From: Xanthomonas albilineans | GTDB lineage: Bacteria; Pseudomonadota; Gammaproteobacteria; Xanthomonadales; Xanthomonadaceae | NCBI RefSeq assembly: GCF_002939705.1 | Contig: NZ_MDCB01000001.1 | Coordinates: 124,001 to 188,000, forward strand | DNA: 64,000 nt | Direction of reading: 5' to 3' | The notes under the pieces: model-generated | What the model was told of the DNA's origin: nothing | Seen by the model: only the letters and a program-made list of their open reading frames with translations | The model's database searches: none | In this document: piece by piece, positions 17,813 through 26,735 of the stretch | Layout of the letters: the number at the start of each line of letters is the position of its first letter | How positions within the stretch are numbered: position 1 is the stretch's first letter | Translations under genes and position numbers: made by a program

Positions 17813-19719
17813 TACCACGCCGCCGCGTGGCGCGGTGGCTGGTTCTGGCGACGCTGGCCTGCGCGGTTCCGGCGCAGGCCGTGCAATTGCAATGCGAGGA
17901 CCAGGGGCTGAGTGCATCCGAACGTGCGGCCAGTCGGGCCTTGCTCGATGCCGCGCAGGCGCGGCTGCCGCCGGTATGGGCGGCGGAGCTGCCCGCCTCT
18001 GTGCCCGTGCAGTGGCGCGACGACCTGCCGCCGCAGGTGCATGGACGCGCCCTGGCGCGGCGGGTGCTGTTGAACAAGCAATTGCTGCGCGACTGGATGG
18101 CGGCCAACGCCGACACCGATCCGGCCACCGATCCGGCGCGGCGGCCCGCCCTGGCCGCGCTGCTGCACGAACTGGCGCATGTTTACGACCATTCCGCAGC
18201 CGGGCGCTTATCGTCCGATCCGCGCCTGCTGGACTTGGCGGGTTGGCAGGTGAGTCCGATGCGCCTGGGCCTGCGCCGTGGCCACAACGCCCTCACCGAA
18301 CGCAGTCCGGATCGTTACGAATTGGAATCGCCGGCGGAATACGTCGCGGTCAATCTGGAGCACGTCCTGCTCGATCCGGACTATGTCTGCCGTCGTCCAG
18401 CGTTGGCCGACTATTTCGCCCAGCGTCTGGCATGGACGCCGCCGCCAGCCCGTTGCGCGCCCGGCCTGGCCTTTGTGCAGGACCCGCTGGCCGAGCAGGC
18501 ACTGCTAGTGCAGGTGGACCCGGCGCGGGTCTATGCGGTGGATTACCTGCTGGCCGAAGGCAATACGCAGCCGATGAGCCGCTGGGGCCACAGCATGCTG
18601 CGCCTGGTGATTTGCGCGCCGGGGCGGCCGCTCGGGCCGCAGTGCCGGCTCGATCTGGCCGACCACCTGGTGTTGTCGTTTCGCGCCTTCGTCAACGACG
18701 TGCAGATTTCCAACCTGCGTGGATTGATCGGTTCGTATCCGTCGCGGTTGTTCGTCCTGCCGCTGCATCAAGTAATCGACGACTACACCCAGGTGCAACT
18801 GCGCGGGCTGCAGTCGTTGCCGCTGAACCTGCGTCGCGATGAGATCGCCGCTTTGCTGGAGCGCGCCGGACAACTGCATTGGAGCTACGACGGTCGCTAC
18901 TACTTCCTAAGCAACAACTGCGCCGTAGAAACCTACGCCTTGCTGCACGACGCGGTACCGCGACTGTCGGCCGCGCACTTGTCCGGCATCACCCCGACCG
19001 GCCTGCGCCAGCGCCTACTGCGTGCTGGTATTGCCGATGCCTCGGTGTTGGAGGACAACGCGGCAGCGGTGCGGCAGGGCTATTACTTCCCTGCGGCGAG
19101 CGCGTATTTCGCCGAGATGTTCGCGGTGGCGCGTGCGGGTCTGGCGTTACCGGCACGCAATGTGGATGCCTGGCTGGACCTGCCGGCCGCACAGCGCGCG
19201 GCGTGGCTGCAACGCGGCGACCTGCGCGCCAGTGCGGCGTTGTTGCTGTTGGAGAATGCGGCTCGCCTGCGTGCCGAGATGCGCGCCCGCGATACCTTGA
19301 AGCGGCGTTATCTGCGCACGTCGCCCTGGTCTGCGCTGGTGCGTTCTGGCGGGAGCTTGGATCCCCCCGGTGATACCCGCGAGGCGGCTGCGGCGGTGCG
19401 CGCGGTGCTGGCGCAGCAGGGGTTGTTGAGTCAACCGTCCAGTCTATTGCAGGGTCAGCCGGGCTACGGCCTGCCGCAGGCGCAGGAGCGTGCTTGGTTG
19501 CAGGAGCAGAGTCAGGTACGGATCGCGGCGTTGCGCGCCGACGGCACTGCATTACGCAAACGTCTGCGTGATCTGTTGCCGCCGCCGTTGCAGGCCGAGC
19601 TGGAGCAGGTCGACACGAACCTGTCGACGCTGGGTGCGCGGCTGCGCACGCTCAACCGCGAGGGCGGCGGATTGCAGTTGAGTGCGCCTTCGCGGTTGCA
19701 ATTGCCGCAAGTCCAATGA
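17809..19719 (+). CDS. DUF4105 domain protein, envelope-associated
   Basis: 636 aa beginning at a GTG that overlaps the DUF2388 stop. The N-terminus is an exported-protein signal (LVLATLACAVPAQA). Residues 120-124 read HELAH, a HExxH-type motif inside a helix-like ALLHELAHVYDHS, suggestive of a metal site. The central part (about 245-400) is the DUF4105 block, with WGHSMLRL and a SNNCAVETYALL segment resembling cysteine-peptidase-like NCxxE motifs. The C-terminal 200 residues are rich in Leu/Arg/Gln and probably helical. The function is unknown; pairing with DUF2388 recurs in Pseudomonas. Metallopeptidase activity is only an inference from the motif. Confidence 0.8.
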   Translation: MIPRRRVARWLVLATLACAVPAQAVQLQCEDQGLSASERAASRALLDAAQARLPPVWAAELPASVPVQWRDDLPPQVHGRALARRVLLNKQLLRDWMAANADTDPATDPARRPALAALLHELAHVYDHSAAGRLSSDPRLLDLAGWQVSPMRLGLRRGHNALTERSPDRYELESPAEYVAVNLEHVLLDPDYVCRRPALADYFAQRLAWTPPPARCAPGLAFVQDPLAEQALLVQVDPARVYAVDYLLAEGNTQPMSRWGHSMLRLVICAPGRPLGPQCRLDLADHLVLSFRAFVNDVQISNLRGLIGSYPSRLFVLPLHQVIDDYTQVQLRGLQSLPLNLRRDEIAALLERAGQLHWSYDGRYYFLSNNCAVETYALLHDAVPRLSAAHLSGITPTGLRQRLLRAGIADASVLEDNAAAVRQGYYFPAASAYFAEMFAVARAGLALPARNVDAWLDLPAAQRAAWLQRGDLRASAALLLLENAARLRAEMRARDTLKRRYLRTSPWSALVRSGGSLDPPGDTREAAAAVRAVLAQQGLLSQPSSLLQGQPGYGLPQAQERAWLQEQSQVRIAALRADGTALRKRLRDLLPPPLQAELEQVDTNLSTLGARLRTLNREGGGLQLSAPSRLQLPQVQ

Positions 19720-19797
19720 GTGGTAACGCGTTGCAGGGTGGCTGCCATTGCGCGATGCACTCGCGCAAACATCGTTGCCGACCGCGCAGGCATGCGC

Positions 19798-20364
19798 TCA
19801 ATCAGCGCGTCCAGCGAACTCGCCGGTGGTGGTGTTGACCAGCACGCGTTCTCCGTTGCCGATGTACTCCGGCACCATGATCTCGATGCCGGTGTTGAGC
19901 TTGGCGGGTTTGGGCCGCTTGGTTGCGGTGCCTCCTTTGAGTTCCGGCGGTGTCTCGATCACTTCCAGGGTGACGCTCTGCGGTAGTTGTATCGCCACTG
20001 GCTGGTCGTCGATGACCTGCACATAGATGCCGCTGAGACCGTCGGTGATGTAACCGGCGTCGTTGCCGATGGCATCGGCGTCCAGTGTGTAGGGTGTGTA
20101 GTCCTCGTCGTCGAGGAATACGAACGCCTCGCCGTCCTTGTAGGAAAACGTGGCCTGACGGCGCATCAATTCCACTTCGCGCAGGTCGTCGTCGCCGTCG
20201 AAGCTGGCGTCGAGCTTGTTGCCGCCGGGCACGCTGTACATGACGAAGCGGAAGCGCACGTTGCCGCCACGGCCCTGCGGCGAGCTGCGCTCGATGTCGC
20301 GGATCTGGTACACGCTATTGTTGTATTCGACGACGTTGCCTTTCTTGATTTCGTTGGCTTTCAT
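19798..20364 (-). CDS. yeiP: EF-P-like protein EfpL (YeiP)
   Basis: 188 aa, three-domain elongation factor P paralogue. It starts with [10 protein letters not shown] like E. coli YeiP and carries the block [10 protein letters not shown] found in that subgroup. In domain I the tip loop reads [11 protein letters not shown], with Arg32 where canonical EF-P has a modifiable lysine, as in EfpL proteins. These bind stalled ribosomes and relieve pausing at prolines and some other motifs. The open frame upstream of ATG 20364 is not conserved. Convergent with the DUF4105 gene across 78 bases. Confidence 0.93.
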   Translation of the reverse strand: MKANEIKKGNVVEYNNSVYQIRDIERSSPQGRGGNVRFRFVMYSVPGGNKLDASFDGDDDLREVELMRRQATFSYKDGEAFVFLDDEDYTPYTLDADAIGNDAGYITDGLSGIYVQVIDDQPVAIQLPQSVTLEVIETPPELKGGTATKRPKPAKLNTGIEIMVPEYIGNGERVLVNTTTGEFAGRAD

Positions 20365-20434
20365 GGCGGCACAGTATTTGGATGGAAGCGAAGAGGGGCT
20401 TTGGGGAATATGGGCTAATGGGCCGATGTTGCGG

Positions 20435-21205
20435 TCACTTGGGCGCCAGGCGCACCGCACCGTCGAGGCGGATCACCTCGCCATTGAGGTAGCGGTTGCG
20501 CAGCAGGAACATCACCGTGTCGGCGAATTCCTCTGGCTGGCCGAGGCGCGAAGGATACGGGATCGCGGAGGCCAGCGAGTGTTGCACGGCTTCGGGCATG
20601 CCATCCACCATCGGTGTCCAGAAGATACCGGGGGCGATGGTATTAATGCGGATGCCCAAGCGCGCCAGTTCGCGCGCCATCGGCAGGGTCATCGCCACCA
20701 CGCCGCCCTTGGATGCGGCATACGCCGTCTGGCCGATCTGGCCTTCGTAGGCGGCGATGCTGGCGGTGTTGACGATCGCGCCGCGCTCGCCATCCTCGCC
20801 GGGCGTGTTGTGTTGCATCAGGTTCGCCGCCGCTTTGGCGACGTTGAAGCTGCCGATCAGGTTGACCATCACCGTGTTCTGGAATGTGGCCAGCGCCATC
20901 GGCGCTTCCTTGCCGAGTACACGGCCTGAGCCAAGGATGCCGGCGCAGTTGATCGCGGTGTTGAGGCCGCCGAGGAACTCCTGGGCGGCGTCCAACTGGG
21001 CCGCCACCTGGGCCTCGTTGCTGACGTCGGTGCGCAGGTAGCAGGCCTGTTTTTTGCCCAGTGCGGCAACCGCGGCGGCGCCCTTGTCCTCGTGTAGATC
21101 GAACAGCGCCACCTTGCCGCCCTCGGCGACGATGCGCTGCGCCACCGCTAGACCGAGGCCGGACACGCCGCCGGTGACCACGGCGCGTAGATCGGCAAGT
21201 TGCAT
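20435..21205 (-). CDS. Short-chain dehydrogenase, 3-hydroxyacyl-CoA dehydrogenase type II-like
   Basis: 256 aa classical SDR. The cofactor motif is [15 protein letters not shown], the strand motif NCAGILGS, and the catalytic YAASK lies after a Ser in [10 protein letters not shown]. Overall pattern, including the APGIFWTPM segment, resembles the HSD17B10-like hydroxyacyl-CoA dehydrogenases that act in branched-chain amino acid breakdown. It lies downstream of HMG-CoA lyase and enoyl-CoA hydratase genes in the same direction, supporting that role. Start ATG at 21205 ([10 protein letters not shown]); upstream frame is noise. Confidence 0.87.
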   Translation of the reverse strand: MQLADLRAVVTGGVSGLGLAVAQRIVAEGGKVALFDLHEDKGAAAVAALGKKQACYLRTDVSNEAQVAAQLDAAQEFLGGLNTAINCAGILGSGRVLGKEAPMALATFQNTVMVNLIGSFNVAKAAANLMQHNTPGEDGERGAIVNTASIAAYEGQIGQTAYAASKGGVVAMTLPMARELARLGIRINTIAPGIFWTPMVDGMPEAVQHSLASAIPYPSRLGQPEEFADTVMFLLRNRYLNGEVIRLDGAVRLAPK

Positions 21206-21287
21206 GGATGTTTCCTTCGCGGACGCGGAAAAACCGCAGTTTAGCCGGGAGAGCGGCGATGCGGCGCATGCCGCCGTGCGCGTGGGG

Positions 21288-22205
21288 TCACGCTGCGGGC
21301 GCCGTTGCGTCGTCGTCCGTCGCCAGCGCTTGACCGACCTTGCTGCCGGTGCGCCGGCCAAGTCGATGCGCCAGCCAGCGCCCGGTGGCGGCCAACGCCG
21401 GCAGGTCGATGCCGGTCTGCATGCCGTTGCCGTGCAGCAGGTAGACCACCTCCTCGCTGGCCACATTGCCGCTGGCGCCCTTGGCGTAGGGGCAGCCGCC
21501 AGCACCGGACACCGCCGCATCGACCACGCGCACCCCTTCGTCCAGGCATGCCGCGATGTTGGCCAGTGCTTGGCCGTAGGTGTCGTGGAAGTGCACCGCC
21601 AGCGCCGCCATCGGCACCTCGCTGGCGACCGCGCGCAGCATCGCCCGCGCCTTGGCCGCCGTGCCGACACCGATGGTGTCGCCCAGCGAAATTTCGTAGC
21701 AACCCATCGCGTGCAATCGTTGCGCCACTCGCACCACGTCGGTCAGTGGGACCACGCCCTGGTATGGGCACCCAAGGACGGTGGAAACATAACCGCGCAC
21801 CTTGACCCCGTCCGCTTCGGCACGCGCCAGCACCGGCGCGAAGTGCGCCAGCGATGCATCGATGCCTGCATTGGTGTTGGTGCGATTGAAGGCTTCGGAG
21901 GCAGCGGTGAACACCGCGACCTCGCGCACGCCGACCGCGATGGCGCGCTCGTAGCCCTGTAGATTGGGTACCAGCACCGAGTAGTCCACGCCTGGCGTCG
22001 GGACGATGCCGGTGTAGACCTCCGCTGCGTCGGCCAGCTGCGGTACCCATTTCGGACTGACGAAGCTGGTCGCCTCGATGCTGCGCAGGCCGGTGCGAGA
22101 CAATCTGGCGATCAGCTCGATCTTGTCGGCTGTGGCGACCCAGGTCTTCTCGTTCTGCAGGCCGTCGCGCGGGCCGACTTCCACAATGCGCACGATATCG
22201 CTCAT
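21288..22205 (-). CDS. mvaB: Hydroxymethylglutaryl-CoA lyase
   Basis: 305 aa TIM-barrel enzyme splitting HMG-CoA into acetyl-CoA and acetoacetate, the last step of leucine degradation (also called LiuE). Signature parts: VEVGPRDGLQNEK with the catalytic Arg/Asp at the start, SVLVPN, and the active-site cysteine loop VSGAGGCPYAKGASGNVASE near the C-terminus; GDTIGVGT and HFHDTYGQ give further metal ligands. It lies between the hydratase and SDR genes in one direction, with gaps of 165 and 82 bases. Confidence 0.93.
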   Translation of the reverse strand: MSDIVRIVEVGPRDGLQNEKTWVATADKIELIARLSRTGLRSIEATSFVSPKWVPQLADAAEVYTGIVPTPGVDYSVLVPNLQGYERAIAVGVREVAVFTAASEAFNRTNTNAGIDASLAHFAPVLARAEADGVKVRGYVSTVLGCPYQGVVPLTDVVRVAQRLHAMGCYEISLGDTIGVGTAAKARAMLRAVASEVPMAALAVHFHDTYGQALANIAACLDEGVRVVDAAVSGAGGCPYAKGASGNVASEEVVYLLHGNGMQTGIDLPALAATGRWLAHRLGRRTGSKVGQALATDDDATAPAA

Positions 22206-22370
22206 GGGTGCAGCCTCTGTAGATCTATGACGGGAGAGGCAAGCGTGGCAGACACGGTTCGGATCACGACGATTGCTGATTCAGGCCGCCACCAGCAGCG
22301 GCACGGGTGGCTCGCCAGCGCTGGAAGCCTGGAGGTAGTCGACGCTGATGCGGCGCGCTCTGGTGGCATG

Positions 22371-23159
22371 TCAGGTCTGTGTGATCCAGCGTGGAGCGCG
22401 CTTTTCGAGGAACGCGCCGAGGCCTTCCTGGCCTTCGGGCGAGACCCGCAACTGCGCGATCAGCGCGGCGTTGGCCTGATCCAGCGCATCGCGTTCGCCG
22501 CCGGCGGCAACGCGCCGTACCAGGGTCTTGGCCGCCGCCGTGGCCAGCGGCCCGGCTTGGCCCAGCAGCGCCACTTGGTGTTGCACCGTTGCGTCCAGCG
22601 CCTCCGGTGCCACCACCTCGTGTACCAGGCCGATCAGCGCCGCCCTGGCGGCGTCGAACGGCTCGGCGCTGGCGAACCAGCGTCGCGCCTGGCGTGCGCC
22701 GATCGCGGCGATCACGTAGGGCGAGATCACCGCCGGCAGCAGACCCAGGCGACTTTCGCTGAACGCGAAGCGCGCATCGGTGGACGCCACCGCGATGTCG
22801 CAGCACGCGACCAACCCCACCGCGCCGCCGAACGCGGCGCCGTGGACGCGCGCGACGGTGGGCTTGGGCAGTTCGTCGAGCACGCGCATCAACCGTGCCA
22901 GCGCCAGCGCGTCGTCGTGATTTTCCTGTGCGCTGGCGCTGGCCATCGAACGCATCCATTGCAGGTCGGCGCCGGCCGAGAACGCGGTGCCGGCGCCGCC
23001 TACCACCACGATCTGGATCAGCGGATCGACCGCGATCTGTTGCAGGGCGTCGGTGAGTTGCGCGATCAACGCGGCGTCGAAGGCGTTGCGCAGTGCGGGG
23101 CGGTTCAAATACAGCGTCATGACCTTGCCAGATCGCTCCAACAGCAGTGCATCGCTCAT
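22371..23159 (-). CDS. liuC: Enoyl-CoA hydratase, probable methylglutaconyl-CoA hydratase
   Basis: 262 aa crotonase-fold protein. The oxyanion-hole loops are visible as AFSAGADLQWMRSM and HGAAFGGAVGLVACCDIAVAS, and the Glu region as ESRLGLLPAVISPYV. The combination with HMG-CoA lyase downstream suggests the 3-methylglutaconyl-CoA hydratase of leucine catabolism, but general enoyl-CoA hydratases look very similar. The methylcrotonyl-CoA carboxylase genes usually found with it are not in this window. Divergent from the feo operon. Confidence 0.8.
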   Translation of the reverse strand: MSDALLLERSGKVMTLYLNRPALRNAFDAALIAQLTDALQQIAVDPLIQIVVVGGAGTAFSAGADLQWMRSMASASAQENHDDALALARLMRVLDELPKPTVARVHGAAFGGAVGLVACCDIAVASTDARFAFSESRLGLLPAVISPYVIAAIGARQARRWFASAEPFDAARAALIGLVHEVVAPEALDATVQHQVALLGQAGPLATAAAKTLVRRVAAGGERDALDQANAALIAQLRVSPEGQEGLGAFLEKRAPRWITQT

Positions 23160-23254
23160 CGATGGATCTCGTGCGGAGGGACAATGGCCGCCATTGGGCG
23201 ATCATAGCCGGCTGCGCGGGTGCCGCCATGACGCCCCCCGGCGGTGCTACAATT

Positions 23255-23270
23255 GATAATTATTCTTATC
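23255..23270 (+). promoter_or_regulatory. Probable Fur box upstream of feoA
   Basis: GATAATTATTCTTATC: GATAA/TTATC arms with an A/T-rich centre, a good match to the GATAATGATAATCATTATC-type Fur operator and strikingly A/T-rich in this G+C-rich DNA. It lies 14 bases before the feoA start. This predicts iron-dependent repression of feoAB. Confidence 0.7.
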
Positions 23271-23283
23271 GCCGGAACGTGTT

Positions 23284-23529
23284 GTGACGTTGTCCGATAT
23301 GCCGTTGCGTAGCAGCGCCCTGGTCGAATCCGTGCACGACCGCCAGCCCAACGACGCCATTGCGCGGCGTCTGCGCGAGCTGGGGTTCGTCGCCGGCGAA
23401 CAGGTGCAGGTGCTGACCAGTGGGCCGGTCGCCGGCGAGCCGCTATTGGTGCAGGTGGGGTATACGCGGTTTGCGCTGCGCCGCAGCGAAGCGGCCCGGG
23501 TGCAGGTCAGTCCCGTGGCCGAGGTGTAA
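23284..23529 (+). CDS. feoA: Ferrous iron transport protein A
   Basis: 81 aa SH3-like FeoA protein, accessory to FeoB in Fe2+ uptake. The family features IARRLRELGFVAGEQVQV and a basic ending with RRSEAARV are present. The GTG at 23284 has a GGA ribosome-site element 7 bases upstream and is preferred; the ATG at 23299 is the alternative. It lies directly after the Fur box and 2 bases before feoB. Confidence 0.92.
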   Translation: MTLSDMPLRSSALVESVHDRQPNDAIARRLRELGFVAGEQVQVLTSGPVAGEPLLVQVGYTRFALRRSEAARVQVSPVAEV

Positions 23530-23531
23530 TC

Positions 23532-25391
23532 ATGAGCGACGCCCGCGCGCCGCTGCGGCTGGCCTTGGTCGGTAATCCGAACTGCGGCAAGACCGCGCTG
23601 TTCAATCAGTTGACCGGGAGCAGGCAGAAGGTCGCCAACTATGCGGGCGTCACCGTCGAGCGCAAGGAGGGGCGTTTGCGTGCGCCATCCGGACGCGAGT
23701 TCGCGGTGCTGGATCTGCCCGGTGCCTACAGTTTGCAACCGGCCAGTGTCGACGAAGCGATCACCCGCGATCTGTGCCGCGGTTTCTACCCAGGCGAGCC
23801 GGCGCCGGATGTTCTGGTGTGCGTGGTCGATGCGACCAACCTGCGCCTGCACTTGCGTTTCGCGCTGGAACTGCGCGCGCTGGGCAAGCCCATGCTGGTA
23901 GCGCTGAATATGGTCGACGCCGCGCAGCGCCGTGGTATCCGCATCGACCGGCAGGCGCTGGAACAGGCGCTGGGCGTGCCGGTGATCGAAACCGTGGCGG
24001 TGCGTCGCCACGGCGCCCGTGCGTTGGTCCAATACCTGGACGCGCTGGCGCCGGCGTTGCCGCCCGTGGTGGCGTCGGTCGATGCGCAGGGCGACGATCA
24101 CCAACAGGTGCGCAATATGCTTGCGAGCGCGGTGACGATGCCCAGCCGCACTGCGCGCATCGACGACGCGCTGGATCGCTGGCTGCTGCATCCGGTCGCC
24201 GGGTTGCTGACCCTGGTGCTGGTGATGTTCCTGATCTTCCAGGCGGTGTTCGCTTGGGCCAAGCCGCTGATGGACCTGATCGACGGCGCCAGCAAGGCAC
24301 TCGGCGCCTGGGTGGGCGCGACTCTGCCGACTGGGCCGCTGAACAGTCTGGTGGTGGATGGCATCATCGCCGGGGTAGGCGGTGTGGTGGTGTTTTTGCC
24401 GCAGATCCTGATCCTGTTCGCCTTCATTCTGGCGTTGGAAGAATCCGGCTACTTGCCGCGTGCGGCGTTTCTGCTCGATCGCATGATGTCGGCGGCGGGA
24501 TTGTCCGGGCGCTCGTTTATCCCGCTGCTGTCCAGCTTCGCCTGCGCGGTGCCCGGCATCATGTCCACGCGCAGCATCCAGGACTCGCGCGACCGTTTGG
24601 CCACCATTCTCGTGGCGCCGCTGATGACCTGCTCGGCGCGGTTGCCCGTGTACACGCTGCTGATCGCGGCGTTCGTGCCGCAACAGCAGGTCTGGGGGCT
24701 GTTCAATCGGCAGGGGTTGGTGCTGTTCGGGTTGTACGTGGCGGCCATCGTCAGTGGCCTGGTGGTTTCCTGGGTGATGAAGAAATGGCGCCGCGACAAG
24801 GGCGAGCACCCGCTGTTGCTGGAGCTGCCTTCGTACCGCGTTCCGCGCCTGCGGGATCTGGCGCTGGGCCTGTGGGAGCGTGCGGCGATCTTCCTCAAGC
24901 GCGTTGGCGGCATCATCCTTGCGCTGACCATCCTGCTGTGGTTTCTATTGAATTTCCCGTCGGCACCGGTCAATGCGGCCATGCCGATGATCGATTACAG
25001 CTTCGCCGGGCGTATCGGCCATGCGATGACCGTGGTGTTCGCGCCACTGGGCTTCAACTGGCAGATCTGTATCGCGCTGATCCCGGGGTTGGCCGCACGC
25101 GAGGTGGCGGTGTCGTCGCTGGCGACGGTGTACGCGTTGTCCGCTACCGACGACGTTGCCGCCGCGCAGGCGTTGTCGCCGTTGATCGGCAATGGCTGGT
25201 CGCTGGCCACCGCGTTATCCCTGCTGGTCTGGTACATCTACGCGCCGATGTGTATTTCCACCCTGGCTACGATCAAGCGCGAGACCAATTCGTGGAAGCA
25301 GATGAGCGTTGCCGCGTGCTACTTGTTCGCGCTGGCCTATCTGGCCTCGTTGATCACCTACCAGGTCGCGGTGGCGCTGGGAGCGGGTTGA
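23532..25391 (+). CDS. feoB: Ferrous iron transporter B
   Basis: 619 aa inner-membrane Fe2+ transporter with an N-terminal G-protein domain. G1 is GNPNCGKTALFNQLTG, the switch region NYAGVTVERKEG, G3 DLPGAYSL and G4 NMVD. The membrane part carries the Gate-type cores with conserved cysteine regions: SSFACAVPGIMSTRS and PLMTCSARLPVY. It is shorter than E. coli FeoB (773 aa) but typical for Xanthomonads. Tightly coupled to feoA and the small protein downstream. Confidence 0.95.
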   Translation: MSDARAPLRLALVGNPNCGKTALFNQLTGSRQKVANYAGVTVERKEGRLRAPSGREFAVLDLPGAYSLQPASVDEAITRDLCRGFYPGEPAPDVLVCVVDATNLRLHLRFALELRALGKPMLVALNMVDAAQRRGIRIDRQALEQALGVPVIETVAVRRHGARALVQYLDALAPALPPVVASVDAQGDDHQQVRNMLASAVTMPSRTARIDDALDRWLLHPVAGLLTLVLVMFLIFQAVFAWAKPLMDLIDGASKALGAWVGATLPTGPLNSLVVDGIIAGVGGVVVFLPQILILFAFILALEESGYLPRAAFLLDRMMSAAGLSGRSFIPLLSSFACAVPGIMSTRSIQDSRDRLATILVAPLMTCSARLPVYTLLIAAFVPQQQVWGLFNRQGLVLFGLYVAAIVSGLVVSWVMKKWRRDKGEHPLLLELPSYRVPRLRDLALGLWERAAIFLKRVGGIILALTILLWFLLNFPSAPVNAAMPMIDYSFAGRIGHAMTVVFAPLGFNWQICIALIPGLAAREVAVSSLATVYALSATDDVAAAQALSPLIGNGWSLATALSLLVWYIYAPMCISTLATIKRETNSWKQMSVAACYLFALAYLASLITYQVAVALGAG

Positions 25392-25392
25392 G

Positions 25393-25647
25393 ATGAGCGC
25401 CTCGCTGTTGCTGCAGTATCTGCTGATCGCGCTGGCGGTGCTGGTCAGCGCTTGGGTGGTGTTGAAGAAGCAATTCCCCGGCACCGTGCGTTGGTTGCGC
25501 AGTGCGTTGGCGCGAGTGTTGCTGCGGCCGGGTCGCCCGGCTTGGTTGCAATCCTTGGGGCGGGCGATCGCGCCACCGCCCACCGTTGGCGCGGGTGCCT
25601 GCGGCGGTTGCGACAACTGCGGTCCCGCGCCATCGCGTCGACATTGA
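25393..25647 (+). CDS. Small Cys-rich membrane protein downstream of feoB (DUF6587-like)
   Basis: 84 aa, starting one base after the feoB stop. One N-terminal membrane segment (LLLQYLLIALAVLVSAWVVL) is followed by a basic linker and a C-terminal cluster with Cys70, Cys73 and Cys76 (CGGCDNCGP). This fits the DUF6587-type or FeoB-associated Cys-rich membrane proteins and occupies the position where other bacteria have FeoC. A role in Fe2+ handling or FeoB assembly is inferred from position and cysteines. The 206 bases that follow, up to dapB, show nothing clear. Confidence 0.8.
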   Translation: MSASLLLQYLLIALAVLVSAWVVLKKQFPGTVRWLRSALARVLLRPGRPAWLQSLGRAIAPPPTVGAGACGGCDNCGPAPSRRH

Positions 25648-25853
25648 GCCGCGCCGCGTTGGTCAGGGCAGCGCCATGCGCAGACGTAACCGTATGTGCA
25701 GGGCGATGCGATATCGATGACGGCGTTCTTCATCCTTCATCGTTGCTTGCGCGGTGCGCTGGCGCGCTGGCGCTGGTCAGCGTTTCGCGTCAGATGCGCT
25801 CGTTTTTGATTTTCCCTCTGTTGTGTTCGGCTGCAAACCGCTAGCCTTGGCGG

Positions 25854-26570
25854 ATGAAGACTGCTCCGTTGCGTGTGTTGATTCATGGTGCGTCCGGCCG
25901 CATGGGCCAGGCGTTGTTGCGTCTGGCTGCGCAGGATGCGGCGTTGCAGGTGGTGGCTGCGGTGTTGCGGCGAACACCGGCGCAGCGGGTGATCGATGGC
26001 GTGCCGTATTTCGCTGCGGCCGAACTCAATGGCGTGCCCGCATTCGATGTGGCAATCGATTTCAGCCTGCCGGAGGGCTTCGATCCGGTCCTGGCGTTGT
26101 GTGTTGCACGCGGCGCGGCGCTGGTATCGGGGACCACCGGCCTGGATGCCACGCAGCGGCAGGCCTTGGACGCCGCCGCCGAGCGCATTGCGCTGATCTG
26201 GGCGTCGAACTTCAGCCTGGGTGTGGCAGTGTTGAACGAACTGGTGGAGCGTGCCGCCGCGGCGCTGCCGGGGTGGGATTGCGATATCGTCGAATCCCAT
26301 CATGTACACAAGCAGGATGCGCCTTCCGGTACCGCGCTCACGCTGGGCGAGGCGGCCGCACACGGTGGTGCGACCCCGCGCTATGCCAGCCTGCGCGCCG
26401 GCGACATCGTCGGCGAGCATTTGGTGCAGTTCACCGGCCTTGGCGAGCGAGTGGAGCTGCTGCACCGCGCCAGTAATCGCGACATCTTTGCCCGTGGCGC
26501 GTTGCATGCGGCCACACGCCTGCCCGGGCGCGCGCCGGCGGCCTATCGGTTGCGCGACCTGCTCGGCTGA
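25854..26570 (+). CDS. dapB: 4-hydroxy-tetrahydrodipicolinate reductase
   Basis: 238 aa, shorter than the E. coli enzyme (273) but usual for Xanthomonads. Reduces dihydrodipicolinate-type intermediate in lysine and diaminopimelate synthesis. NAD(P)H site: VLIHGASGRMGQALLR; catalytic region: ESHHVHKQDAPSGTALTLG with the His pair and Lys. Precedes the carAB genes in the same direction, as in many gammaproteobacteria. Confidence 0.94.
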   Translation: MKTAPLRVLIHGASGRMGQALLRLAAQDAALQVVAAVLRRTPAQRVIDGVPYFAAAELNGVPAFDVAIDFSLPEGFDPVLALCVARGAALVSGTTGLDATQRQALDAAAERIALIWASNFSLGVAVLNELVERAAAALPGWDCDIVESHHVHKQDAPSGTALTLGEAAAHGGATPRYASLRAGDIVGEHLVQFTGLGERVELLHRASNRDIFARGALHAATRLPGRAPAAYRLRDLLG

Positions 26571-26735
26571 ACGGCGTTTTGATACAAACGGCTGGCGCGG
26601 ACCGCCGCGCGTCGGTACAATTCTCCCTCGCCTGTTACCCATCGCCACGAACCCGGAGAAGCGCCGCGTTCGCGGTTTCTTGCAGCCGCAAGTTTTGGTG
26701 GGGCAGGGTTCCTCTTTTCCCCCAAGGCGAACCCC

